A DNA stretch of 64,000 nucleotides from Holacanthus passer. Taxonomy: Eukaryota; Chordata; Actinopteri; Pomacanthidae. The stretch spans positions 5,394,001 to 5,458,000 of the forward strand of contig JAFREQ010000008.1 in NCBI GenBank assembly GCA_025331565.1, written 5' to 3'. The position numbers and the translations under genes were made by a program. The notes beneath the pieces were generated by a model. It saw only the letters and a list, made by a program, of their open reading frames with translations, did no database searches and was not told the origin of the DNA. This document shows, in pieces, positions 34,647 through 46,400 of this stretch. Every line of letters begins with the position of its first letter. The first letter of the stretch is position 1.

Positions 34647-37600
34647 ATGGCGGCGGCTGCACCCTCCTCCTCCTCCTCCACCTCCACCGGCGGAGATCCG
34701 GATCCCAACCCGACTAATTTACGACCCCCGGGCTCAAGTAAGGTCCATCACAGATAAAATGCCATTTCACGTGTGCTATTTACTTTGTGGGCGATGCCAT
34801 TAATCATTTTCATCGAGGGGAGAAAAAAAAATCCGGTGCCGTTTGAGGAGGCTTTCCTTCGCCACAAATCACCGCTGCATCATTCAGCGCACGGACCTCC
34901 CGGCATGTGTGGGACAAACAGGACTGCTGCTGTCCAAACCTCATGTCCTCTGCTGACATGACACTGGAGACAATGAGCCTGCAAATCAAGCCTGAGGCTG
35001 CACCAACACACAATCTCATCAGAGAGCATGCAAATATTCAAAACACCTCAATATGCATGCACTCAATTATTATTATTATTATTATTATTGTCATTATTAT
35101 TATGGTGGTGGTGTGTTCATGCATTCATTCTTTTTCCTTTTTTCCCCTTGCTTTGGCTAAATGTGCTCCTGCAGAATAAAGTGCCTGCATGGGGGGAAAA
35201 AAGCATGGAAAATTGCCCCTGAAGTGGCTGTTAATTCAGCCATACTAAATTAGCCCCCTAATGGCACTGTAGCCTTCAAGAAAGGGGGCACTGTGCAAAT
35301 CATACAGCCACCACAGTCCTTTCATTGTGAGCCGGTGGCAGAGAATAAGCCTGATTCTTCCAGTGAATGCAGGTCTAAAATCAGCACAGGTGTAGATGTG
35401 CTCCTGACACAAGGAACAGACAGATACAAATTGCAGATTTCCCCACTGAGGGACGGATAAAGGTTTATCTTATCTTATACTGGTGGATTTTATGTTTTCA
35501 AAAAATAACATTTCAGTGCAGTGCAAACATGAAGCACTTCCTCTCACAAATATTTGAATTTGAATTTGCATGCATGAAAAGCTGTGATTATAATAAATAT
35601 TAGGCCCATGCATACATTTTCTATCCTTCAGGCTGCACCTCTGCAAACCTATAGTCTGCTCTGAATGCTGCATGTCAGCACATCTGCTCTTGTTTCTTCC
35701 TTTTTCTCTTTTCTTAGTTGTCCCTTTGTTGCCCATCTCATCTCCTCTGGCTTGCAGAAAATCATTGTGAGGACTGAGTTAAAGTGCATCCAATGAGCTG
35801 AGCAGGGCAATGATTTATCTAATGATCCAAAGCAAAGGGTTAAATTGGGATGTGGGAATGGGACTGCCCCCCTTTACATTCCCCCCTCCCTTGTCCTCTC
35901 ACCCCTCCTCCCCTAAATTGCTGCTTTTGAGGATTTGCTCCATCCCTCCCCTCCCAGGTGCCCCCTCCCCTCTCTGGCTGGGAGCCCTTGATAACGCAGT
36001 AATTCTCTATCTGTCAGTGGCCAGCTCGCATTTTAAACCAGCATCTTTTCACTCAATTAGATCTTTAGGCTGGCGTGGATCCAACACGGATAATTAATTT
36101 TACATCCTTGCCTGGGTCATGAACGGTGACACGCAGTGGAAACAGGCTGATCCGGATCCAGGGGCCCGGGGACCGAGGATCCAGGTTTAAATAATCCCAA
36201 GACACCCAAAGCTGGATATTTTTATTTCAGCATGCGACATGTCTCCACCTCACATCCACCATCTCTCCATTTATTTTCCACATTAAAATGCTCAAAATCA
36301 AAAATGCATACTGGATTTTTTTTTTTGTCTGAGGCCCTTAAACTGGTTTGTTAAAATAATTTCAGGCTATGATGCTTGGTGCGGAGTTGCTCATGGATGT
36401 ACTAGAAAATTGGGAATGAAGATATGTGGTAAGTTGTTTTGTTTTTTAATGGGATAATGCAAAAATATAAATTGTGAGAAAAAGATCAAACAGCTATGTT
36501 TTTCAGTGTCTGCAGGATTGACTGAAGGCTGTGGCCTGCAGCCTTTTACGCACCGATTTATGGACAAAATATAATGGGAACAAGGATTAACCACTCAGAT
36601 TAAGGAATATTATTTAGATTATTAAATTATCATGAAGTCTGATTTTAGTATTTTAAGCAAAATAAAAAACACAAGGAGCATAAAAGCATCAATTTATCCC
36701 TGAGTTGCAGCTGATGAAATAAAAAAAGAATTACGCACGATGGATTTTCTTTATTTCCACTTTGTGAGTCTATTTCAGTCTCTAACCAGAGACATCCAGC
36801 ATAATGGTGAATGTCATGCACCAGTGCACATGACAATTTTCTGTATTTTTGACCGACACGTCCTGCTGGTTTCGCATTTAATTATCCAGAACCATAAAGC
36901 TGCAAGACGCACAAACCAGAACTGGATTCTTGGTGCGTTCATATCAGAGATGAAACATGTCTCGAAAGCAGCGTGTTGCACAATTTCCACATCAGATTTC
37001 TGTAAAAAAAAAAAAAAAAAAAAAACTCCTTTAGGCTACTCCATGTTCTCAGGTTTTCCAAACATGCGCCCTGGAACTGGCGCTGATCGGCTCTTTGCGC
37101 ACCGCAGCAGCTCTCATTTGAATTTACAGGCGCTACATGACAGTACATTTGTTTTTGCCCGGCTGGACTTTGATGCTGATGTCACCTCCCACAGGGCCCT
37201 CCGCCCATAAATAGGAGTCCCTTTGCAGGATGGGCCCCGTTAAGAAGAGAGGGAAAGTGCAGAGAGGAGATCAGATCCAGACATGGAAGAGGAGAATTAG
37301 TAGCAGGCCTGGTGGAGGGAACAAAAAAGCAAAAATCACAAACATGTATGGGAAGTGTAACCACCCTGAGGACTCCTCTTCTTCCTGTAAACGTTTAGGG
37401 TTTTTGCAGAAGAACAACAGTCTGGAGGAGAGGAGCAGGATCGGAGGCTCGTTCAAGGAGCGCGCGGCCAAGAACCTGCTCTCCTGCGAAAACAGCGGCC
37501 GAGAGACGCGCTTCAGCCGCACCGAGACCGACTTCTCCAACCTGTTCGCCAGAGGTAGGCTCCAGGACAGGCTGTGTCCACCACCTGAAACCACACAGGA

Positions 37601-38155
37601 TGCAGCTGACATTCTCATCCTGATTCTGATAACATGCAGGTTATTGCTGTGGGGAAGAAAAAGAGATGCTCTGATGGTGCCAAAAAAATAATAATAATGA
37701 AATTAATTCTCTTTACAGTTTTGCATTTCTTTGCATTAATTCCTCAATGCTGTTTTTAACCCAGCAAACATCAAAATAAATGCATCAACCTGCTGAGGAA
37801 ATGCAATAAATTGTAAAAAATGATCTGAAATTTTTTGCACGAGATCTTTGGATGAATTGATGTCATGGATGTGTTTTAAATGTTAGATCTGTTGCCTGCC
37901 AAAAATGGAGAGGAGCAGACCATGCAGTTCTTGCTGGAGGTCGTGGAAATCCTCACCAACTACGTCCGCAAGACCTTTGACCGCTCCACCAAGGTGCTGG
38001 ACTTCCACCACCCTCACCAGCTGCTGGAGGGCATGGAGGGCTTCAACCTGGAGCTGTCTGAGCAGCCCGAGTCCCTGGAGCAGATCCTGGTGGACTGCAG
38101 GGACACCTTGAAATACGGAGTGAGGACAGGTGAGAACAAAGAGGCCCTGCTGCAG

Positions 38156-38195
<40 letters not shown>

Positions 38196-41100
38196 CTCTC
38201 ATTAACTTACATGCCTGTGTAGTGATTACAGATAACCTATTTTCTCTCTCACACTCTCCAGTGATTCATTGTTTTCTGGGGATTATGTTGCTTTGTTGTC
38301 TGTGTATCGATGGCAGGTCATCCCAGGTTCTTTAACCAGCTGTCCACTGGATTAGACATCGTCGGGCTGGCAGGAGAGTGGCTTACTTCTACAGCCAACA
38401 CCAACATGTGAGTACTGTGATTCATCGATCAGTTAAGGTTTCAAATAATCTTTTGCACTCCATAAACACAGTCATGCAGATAATAGGAGATATAAGCAGT
38501 AAGAATTAGATCCAGTTTGAAAATCATTAGGTTCGTTTTATTCTACTTTTTAAAAGGTTTTTTTCTGTCTTTAAATGGCCTTTGTGGAAGTGAGGCTCAG
38601 TCAGAGGAATACTTGAAGTGACATACTGTAATTACTGTCTTTGGCTGAAGAATACACTGCACGCTTCAGTAGATTGTCAATCAAGCAGGAAAATAAAAAG
38701 CACAAAAGAAGACATTTGTACAGCCTCTCTCCACAGTGTTGTCAGTGCTGGCCTGCTCTCAGGCTCTGGTCACATAATTCAGCCCTGCAGGCAAACTAAA
38801 TTGCATATTGATTCGCATTAACAGTTTACATGCTGTCTTTGTTTCATCCAAAGCTAGTTCCTGTGACATAACAATGCCAGACGGCATGCCCCTCGGACCA
38901 TCTGTGTTAATTTGTTCTTAATATGAACAGCCATCAGTGGGACTCAGCAATGAGTTTAGACATTGCAATAAATTCTTTCTTTTGTTTTCCATGACTCTGT
39001 GTCACTGAGCTGTTCGCAGGGTTGTTCTGTTTGATGGCATTTAATTGTACTAGTGTACCTTATAAACTGGAAGCTCAGTGCAGCTTCCTGGTGGCCCAGT
39101 GGTCCAAGATGCAGACCACAAGTCCCAGGTTCGATTCTTTTTCTCTCCCACCATGTTTCCTATTCCCATTATCATAAACTATTATATAATAATCACTGAT
39201 ATAGAACTTGTGCTCACCTGCAGCTTCAGGAAATTTTTTTCTTTATGTCAGCATGTACACTTTGAGGTGTAAATACAACATATTGTCTGACAATAAAATC
39301 ACTTGGTGTCGATGACAATACAGATGGAAATATTTCCATAATGCTTATAAAACTAAGTGCAAATGGATAGAAACAAGACTTGAACAATTTCAGCACCAAA
39401 ATGCACTCTTTATAACGGGTTGATAAAATGGTTAATAAATAGTTTACTAATGTTTTATAGAGCTGTTATAAGGCATGAATAAGAATAAATGGTGGGTTGC
39501 CAGGTTGTGAAAAATCCCTTTGACTGATTGGACTATATGGTCATTTACCATCTGGAAAAGAAATTTAAAAGATCTGGACCAGAACTGATTTGTTAACTAC
39601 TTATTAAGCATCTATTAACTGATTACTAATGTTTATAACTGCATTATTGTCAAATTGAAAGTAAAAACACCATTTTATTTTCTTATTAATGGATTTTAAT
39701 TGATCTATAAAGCATGAGTGAATTATTAACTAACCATTAATGACGTGATTATTTACAACTTCTAACCTCTTTGTTAAGGTTGCCTGATTAGAAAGTGGTG
39801 CCATAGTTTCTATTGTGAAGTGAATTTTGAGAGTGTAACAGAGGTTTCAGGTTTCAGTTTGAACTTTTATTTCAAGGCTCTGTTACAAATCTTACACGAT
39901 CATGTTTTCATAGCCTTGTTCCTCGACGCAGGTTCAGCCGCCAGTCTGCCTTCAGCCCATCTCAAAGACACACTGTAGTTAGGTTGTGTGTGATTGGCGA
40001 CATCAGCGAGGATGACTTGAACCAGAGGGTGGAGGTTGCTTACATACTTGTAATTTACCTTTATTAATTACTCCATCAACCCTAATTACCCCTGGCAGAT
40101 ATTGACTGACACTAATAGACTGACAATCATATCCAGGTCTTACATAATCAGAACGAGTGAGCGTCGCCTGCATGAATGAATGCAGTGAAATTAATGTGCG
40201 ACATCTGCGCAGTGGCATCTGACTTGTTTATTTTCTCTCCTCTCCATGTTACTGTATGCTGAAGATGCTGAGGGGCACAATGCGACAGTCTGTAATGTTC
40301 CACTGTTTCATTTACTTTCTTTGCATGAATAGACAGATGCTTATGTAATTAGAAGACTATTGGTCAGGAGAAGATGGATGAGGCCGCCTGGGCTGTAATT
40401 CCAAATCGACTGTGCTTTTTCTCTGAGGCAGAGGGCTTTTTAATGTACTTTGATGATGTGGAAGAAATTATATACTTGAGAGGATAAAACACAAAGAACA
40501 ATCCCGCAATGAGAAAATTAAAGGCACCTGAAACAACTTTGTTTTGTGAGTGCAGCAGCAGAGCATTTTTATTATTTCTCCAATGTTTTTTAATAATGTT
40601 AATCCCATTAAAAGAACATTGCTCCAATTTTGAATATTGCCATATCAATGAGCCAAAGACTGTATCATTGCAGCAAAAGGCCATTTCTAAAACAACAAGA
40701 CAGTGTCACTGAGGTGTGGCTGTGTACATAAAGCTGTATCTGTTCCATTGTTATTCAGAGAGCAGCGTGCTCAGTAACCATGCTGTACAATTAGACTATA
40801 CAAATGCATGTTGTTAAATATCAGTGTATTTCCTATTGATTCCATCAGTCTCTCCTGCAGCCCGTCAGTGAGATGGAATTGTTCAATTAACACAAACACA
40901 AATACAAAATTAAAAGATTATCCTTTATGTTCAAACAGGAACCAAATTGGGCTTTACTTTGCTTTTATCTCATATTAATTTTTTTTTTTTTTTGTTCTGT
41001 TCCAGGTTTACCTACGAGATCGCCCCTGTCTTTGTGCTTATGGAGCAGCTGACACTGAAGAAGATGAGGGAGATCGTCGGCTGGCCTGATGGAGAGGGCG

Positions 41101-44100
41101 ATGGAATATTTTCGCCAGGTGAGAGTCAAACCAATAACTGAACAGGAGCTCAATACCTCTGAGCCCTTATGCAAACATTATGTCCTACTTTATCAGATAC
41201 CACCAGATATTCTGGTTCGTTTGTTTTTTGAGTTATGCTTTTGAATATGTATTTTTGACTTCTAAAAGATCTCATTTGGTCTCCAGTGGTGAAAGAAATA
41301 CTCAGATTCTTTAAAATACCACAGTGTAGAAATACTCTTTTGCAAGTACCTCAAATGTGTACTTAACTACAGTATTTACTTTCTACCACTGTTGGTTTCT
41401 GCAGGAGGAGCCATCTCCAACATGTACAGTGTGATGATTGCCAGATACAAGTTCTTCCCTGAAGTCAAGACCAAAGGCATGGCAGCTGCTCCCAGACTGA
41501 TCCTCTTCACCTCAGAGCATGTTAGTCTGTCTTTGCCTCACTGATTATTGTTCTTGAAACACCTTTATCATCAAAGTTTGACAATTAATATCAGTATCAC
41601 TGTAACTGATCAACATCTGTTCTTGCAGAGTCACTATTCCATCAAGAAAGCCAGTGCAGCTCTGGGCTTCGGGACAGAGAACCTGATCCTTCTGAACACA
41701 GATGAGAGGTTTGCTTTTTACTGGATTCACATGAAAACAGTCTGGTAAAAGATCAGATGTGACTTCTGTATGTCTTCCTCTTTTCCAGGGGGAGAGTCAT
41801 TCCTGCTGATTTGGAAGCCAAAGTAATAGAAGCCAAGCAAAAGGTGAACGTCAGCAACAATGACTCAGATGCCAACTTATTTATTTGCTTCTCTTAGAGA
41901 CTCAACACAATGAGAAACACTCGTCTGAGTTGTGGAGTTTACTCGTAGCAAAGGAAACACTTGTGTGTGCCAGAGCAACAAGGTTATTTCAGTGAGGTTA
42001 ATGCTTCTGTCTGCTCACATGTGATGCTGCCCAGGTCTAAAGTACCTCTCCTGGAAGTAATCTTTCAAAGTGATGTGCAGACTAGAAGAAATGGGAAAGC
42101 AATAGGTGCAGACAGGAAGAGTGCATTCTCTGAGAGATGTGTTTTAACAATCACAGGGAAAGAATGAACATAACAACTTGAATTCAGTCCAGAATTGGAG
42201 AGAAATGTCTTTTTTCCCCCCCCTAATGTTTTTCATTTTGCAGGGGTATGTTCCAATGTTTGTGAATGCCACCGCTGGTACCACGGTCTACGGAGCCTTC
42301 GATCCCATCAATGAAATCGCGGACATCTGTGAAAAGTACAACATGTGGCTTCATGTGGACGTAAGACAACGTCGATAATCCTTACAAAGATTATTCAGCC
42401 GCTGTGACAGCCATTATTGTCCTTACTGTTGTGAATGTGTTGTGTCCTGTGCAGGGTGCGTGGGGAGGAGGTTTGCTCATGTCCAGGAAACACAGGCACA
42501 AGCTGAATGGAGTGGAGAGGTAAAAGAATGCAATGCTTGAAGTGTATGTAATAAATGATAGTTAATGTAGTTGTGCAGAACGTGACATGAAATTTTATTT
42601 TGAATATTCCATTTTAATACTGTCACTTTCAATATATTTAATAATCTACTGGACTCCTGCATCAAACTTTGCCCCCAACAAACATCTGTCAGGTTAGGGA
42701 TGACAACTTGTAGAAAGCTACTGGCACAAATTTATGGCAATGAGTTGCATTATGGGAAATGTAGGATCTGGTGTTTTGGGGGGTCTGACCCATAGTGGAG
42801 AATAAAAGTCAGGATATCTTGGGCTCTGTCGCCTCGATTTTGACAAATCTTATATTAATCTCCCTTTTATTAATCTTGTAATTCTTTTTAAGGTTTGCAT
42901 GTTATCCTTTTATTAAGAAAGCAGACAGTTAAGAGAAACAAAGCTTCCTGCAGCTCATGTTTGGCATCTTAAGGGCACCCAACTCCCCCGTGGATGTACA
43001 ATACAAAATAGCTGGAGTGCCTCTTTAAAATCTAGGTCGAAATGATGTTCAATCTCAGATCTGCAGTCGGCTTTTTCCCGACCACAGATGTTTCAAACTG
43101 TATCTTTCAAGAGACTCTTGTGTGCAGCTATTTCGATAAAGCAGAAAAGGATCAGTGTCTGCTGAGATTACCACTTCTGTTCCACGCTCACAGAGCTGTG
43201 TTTACTGTTTCAATATCTGTGCAGGGCCAACTCAGTCACCTGGAACCCTCATAAAATGATGGGAGTGCCGCTGCAGTGCTCTGCCATCCTGGTCAGAGAG
43301 AGGGTGAGACTGTGTTTTTCACTTGCCTGCTGCACACAATACCACCAATGTGCACACAAACATAGATGCAGACAACTGTTGTCTTTTTGCTAACCTGTTT
43401 CTTTCATCATGGCCGTGTCCATCGCAGGGATTATTACAAGGCTGCAACTCCATGTGTGCTGGTTACCTGTTCCAGCAAGACAAACAGTATGATGTTACAT
43501 ACGACACCGGAGACAAGGCCATTCAGTGCGGGCGCCATGTTGATATCTTCAAGTTCTGGCTTATGTGGAAGGCAAAGGTGTCCATTTTATCACTTGTTCT
43601 CCTCTAAAGCTTCTGTCAACTATGATGACATATCTAGAATGTGATGTTAACAACTATTCTTTTTCTTTTTCAATCTACCTTAAAAGGGAACCGTAGGATT
43701 TGAACAGCATATTGACAAGTGCCTGGATCTGTCAGCGTACCTCTACAATAAAATAAAAAACAGAGAGGGCTACGAGATGGTGTTCAACGCAGAGGTGAGA
43801 TCATTACGCTGCAAACACCCAATTCTAAAACTGTACTGAGGCATCAGATGAACATAAACCAGAATTCATTGGATATTCAAGACAGTCAGCTACAAAAACA
43901 AAGGAAACAGTCTATACTATTTTTATCTGGCTTTTTACAGAACACCTGTTTGTCTTCTGTGATAAATGGCTACGACAATGTATTTAATATCTTAACTTGG
44001 TTTTAAGATCGATCGGGCCATTTTACATTGCTGACAAGTTGACAAGAAAAGCTGAAATTACAGATGGCGGTTTTATCGGCGCTCATTACAAATGTTGTTC

Positions 44101-44502
44101 CCATTTTCTCTTATCAGCCGCAGCACACTAATGTGTGTTTCTGGTATTTGCCACCGAGCCTGCGTGGCTTGCCTGATGGTGAAGAGAGGCGGGAGAGGTT
44201 GCACAAGGTAACGACTCATCAGTCTGCTTCCTAAGCTACTCTTAGCCCTCTTGGATTGATCCATGCCTACTTAGAATTAGGGATTCGTACAGTAAAATGC
44301 TCATAACACTGTATGTTTTCCACAACAGGTGGCCCCAAAGATCAAGGCGCTGATGATGGAGTCCGGGACTACGATGGTGGGCTACCAGCCTCAAGGTGAC
44401 AAGGTCAACTTCTTCCGCATGGTCATCTCCAACCCCGCTGCTACCAGGTCAGACATCGACTTCCTGATTGACGAGATCGAGCGACTGGGGAATGACTTGT
44501 AA
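34647..44502 (+). CDS. gad1b: glutamate decarboxylase 1 (GAD67)
   Basis: Converts glutamate to GABA using PLP, in the neuronal cytosol. Sixteen coding exons give 596 residues (human GAD67 has 594): 34647-34737, 36366-36428, 37399-37554, 37887-38129, 38317-38407, 41006-41118, 41405-41520, 41629-41708, 41789-41843, 42244-42360, 42455-42519, 43225-43303, 43428-43577, 43687-43794, 44118-44207, 44329-44502. Every junction is GT-AG and in phase. The start ATG begins MAAAAPSSSSS, a Ser-rich leader like human. Landmarks are YDAWCGVAHGCTRK, NATAGTTVYGAFDP, the PLP-ring Asp375 in LHVD, Schiff-base Lys407 in TWNPHKMMG, and loop Tyr436 in CAGYLFQ, which marks GAD67-type activity. Odd: residue 376 is Gly (VDGAWGGG) where human has Ala, and GVPLQ resembles GAD65. 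The paralogue letter 'b' is inferred from linkage to sp5, gorasp2 and tlk1. Confidence 0.95.
35066..35103. repeat. (ATT)n microsatellite
   Basis: ATT repeat with one interruption (GTC), followed by GGT repeats, in gad1 intron 1. Confidence 0.85.
35395..35477 (+). mobile_element. 3' tail fragment of a non-LTR-type retroelement
   Basis: It reads TTTCCCCACTGAGGGACGGATAAAGGTTTATCTTATCTTA. A stem formed by CCCCACTG/GGG followed by ATAAAGG and TTATC units is a common 3' end of teleost retroelement copies. Minus-strand relatives are at 46302-46400 and 52948-53010. The family was not determined. Confidence 0.5.
35870..36125. promoter_or_regulatory. pyrimidine-rich, possibly regulatory segment in gad1 intron 1
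   Basis: C/T-rich sequence to about 35990 is followed by unique, balanced DNA with GATAACGCAGTAATT, CAATTAGATC and TAATTAATTT homeobox-type cores. It lies just upstream of coding exon 2. Dlx-type homeodomain factors are known regulators of Gad genes, but the assignment here is inference. Confidence 0.25.
37040..37398 (+). promoter_or_regulatory. candidate internal promoter and alternative first exon of gad1
   Basis: Between coding exons 2 and 3 lies a GC-rich segment with a TATA-like box (CATAAATAGG, 37206-37215). Downstream, frame +3 of coding exon 3 stays open back to an ATG at 37230 and includes another ATG at 37344 (ACAAACATGT). Reading from 37344 without splicing gives 18 codons (MYGKCNHPEDSSSSCKRL) that run directly into GFLQKNN of exon 3. 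A TATA-driven start would fall near 37237, so 37344 is the more likely in-frame start; a short out-of-frame ATG occurs at 37283. No transcript evidence is available. Confidence 0.3.
38156..38195. repeat. (TCAA)10 microsatellite
   Basis: A perfect tetranucleotide run begins 26 nt inside gad1 intron 4, just after the donor at 38130. Confidence 0.95.
39085..39145 (+). mobile_element. tRNA-like head of a SINE
   Basis: It has a good RNA polymerase III A box (TGGCCCAGTGG, 39092-39102) and B box (GGTTCGATTC, 39128-39137), 25 nt apart, followed at once by a T-run (39138-39142). It is too divergent and short to be a functional tRNA, so a SINE-type insertion in gad1 intron 5 is more likely. Confidence 0.5.
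39395..39790. mobile_element. fossil repeat related to 18255-19215
   Basis: It shares AATAAATAGTTTACTAATGTTTTATAGA and GGTTGCCAGGTTGTGAAAAA with the sp5-upstream element, then a reversed set (TATTAACTAACCATTAATGA, AAGGTTGCCTGATTAG) near 39727-39797. It lies in gad1 intron 5. Confidence 0.5.
41284..41396 (+). mobile_element. short internally deleted MITE copy
   Basis: It begins AGTGGTGAAAGAAATACTCAG and ends TATTTACTTTCTACCACTG. It carries both ends of the 12160-12680 family with the middle deleted. It sits in gad1 intron 6, ending about 8 nt before the acceptor of the exon at 41405. Confidence 0.6.
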
Positions 44503-46100
44503 GAGCCACACCTAAACCCCTTTTTCTTTCTGACTCTGGAGAGCCCTGAGCTTGGCTTCGTGTCCCTTTTGTCTCATAAAGACATTGAAATTTTTTGCTT
44601 ACAGGTTTTCTCTGGCAATGCACAACAAATAATATGCCTTGTGTGTCTCCTCTCTGTCTCTTCTGTCTTTAGCAGCGATGACATATATTCAAAACATTTG
44701 CACACAAGGTTGTCTGAGTAAAAAAGGACCTAAGTCAAAACTTGAGAGAATCACAAAAGCGCACTGGTATTCTTGCTAAAGCTTCTGTTCAGTGGAAATA
44801 AACCTAAATAAGATGATTACTTTTAATGTAAATATGAAGCTGCAAAAATATCTGAGCGCTCGAATGATTCTTTCTATAGCAGCTATAAAAAAATGTCATT
44901 TTACTGTTGTACAATATGAAGATCAGTAATAAAAACAGAATGAGATCAAAATATTTTTTCACAAGTAACAGAGCACAATGTAGGAAACCTTATTGCATTG
45001 ACATAAACAGTATTAATGTAAAATATATATATATATATATATTATATGTATATATATGCTGTACTGACTGTTGGTGCTCCATGTCGTCTATGTAATTATC
45101 AAGCCAGATGCACCGCCACATTGTACCCTAGCTGTTATTTCCCTTTGATATTACATAGGTGGAAATATATAACACACATTGTAACAAGCACTGCACTCGA
45201 CTGCTGTGTTTTTAGAGATTTTTGTGTAGATTGTGTATAGTATTGTTACATTGCCTTTGTGCCAAATGTGTCCTAGTTTTACAGTGAGAAAATCCTATGT
45301 GTAAATCAACCATAAAGTATAGTATGTTATGGACGAATCACTGTATTTCTATCAAGAGATTATAATTGTGAATAGGTTACCTGCTGTTCTTTTCCATTTG
45401 TAATGTATCCTCCTTCCTATTTGGAATCTCTGCTGTATAATATCACAATGTTTTGATTAACATTGAAGTCTTTTAGTGTATTTGTGAACCAAAGAAGGGT
45501 TGAGTTACATTTCTGAACACGTACACGGCCCTTATTCTCCCTTATGGATGGATTCAGATGTTTATGTAAGAATACTTAACTTACCGCCCTAAACTTTAGT
45601 GCAATCTATGTTGTGTAACCGTGCGACGTCATTGTGATTCACTGACTGAATGTTGTCCAGACACTTGGCTATATGTGGGAGGCATGACTGGCAGCGCGGC
45701 TGCTGCTGCTGGTGCTTTGTTAATGATAAAAAGCACAATGCTACACCATGATCATGGGGCAGCTTTTATTCTATGGACATATGATTGTCTGTATTATAAC
45801 TGTGTTAAGTGGAGTAAAACTATAATATGCAAAAATTTTGTTTGTCTTAACATGCTCACTGTAGGCACACGTTTATGTTGAGAAAAACAATGTCAAATTA
45901 TCATAAAGACTTTTGCTTGAACAATGAAATGCACAGTGTTTGCTACTGTAAGAAGATTTACTGAACAATTGTACATTCCTGAATTAGTGGGATGAACTAT
46001 CCCTTGTTAAATTCAATGTAGGCACTTTAACTTCATGCCATTGTTTGCAGAGTATTATTGTTGTATCCACAGCACTAATAAAGACATGAGCTGTAGAACA
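44503..46100 (+). other. gad1 3'UTR
   Basis: About 1.6 kb of AU-rich sequence with several ATTTA-like words and a (TA)n stretch at 45022-45058. A first AATAAA occurs at 44797-44802 and a later one at 46077-46082, allowing short and long 3'UTR forms. The end is inferred from the distal signal. Confidence 0.6.
46077..46082 (+). terminator. distal poly(A) signal of gad1
   Basis: AATAAA in CACTAATAAAGACATG, followed about 25 nt later by a GT-rich stretch (TCTGTGGG). Confidence 0.65.
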
Positions 46101-46301
46101 TCTGTGGGCGCGATTTTTTGCAGGTTGGAAAAATAGCACTGTTATAGAAATATGTCATGTTTTACATATTATATGGGCTGTGCATGAGCAAATATATATT
46201 CCTTTTGTTTGCCGAAAATCATTCATGAACAAAGAAATGTGTGACATCCTGCCGAGTGTTGTTACTTCAGAGCTCAAATAGATAATTTTGGGGATTTTTT
46301 T

Positions 46302-46400
46302 AAAGATAAGATATACCTTTATTCATCCCACAGTGGGGAAATTCACAATTTGAGAGTGGTAATGCTGCCTAGACCGTACTGTCACCACTAATCACAGACA
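46302..46400 (-). mobile_element. 3' tail fragment of a non-LTR-type retroelement
   Basis: It reads AAGATAAGATATACC, then CATCCCACAGTGGGGAAATT, the reverse complement of the tail type at 35395-35477. It is flanked by unique sequence. Confidence 0.5.

Noticed and set aside
39085..39145. Functional tRNA gene
   Set aside because: Pol III boxes are good, but no acceptor stem or anticodon arm could be formed at the expected positions.
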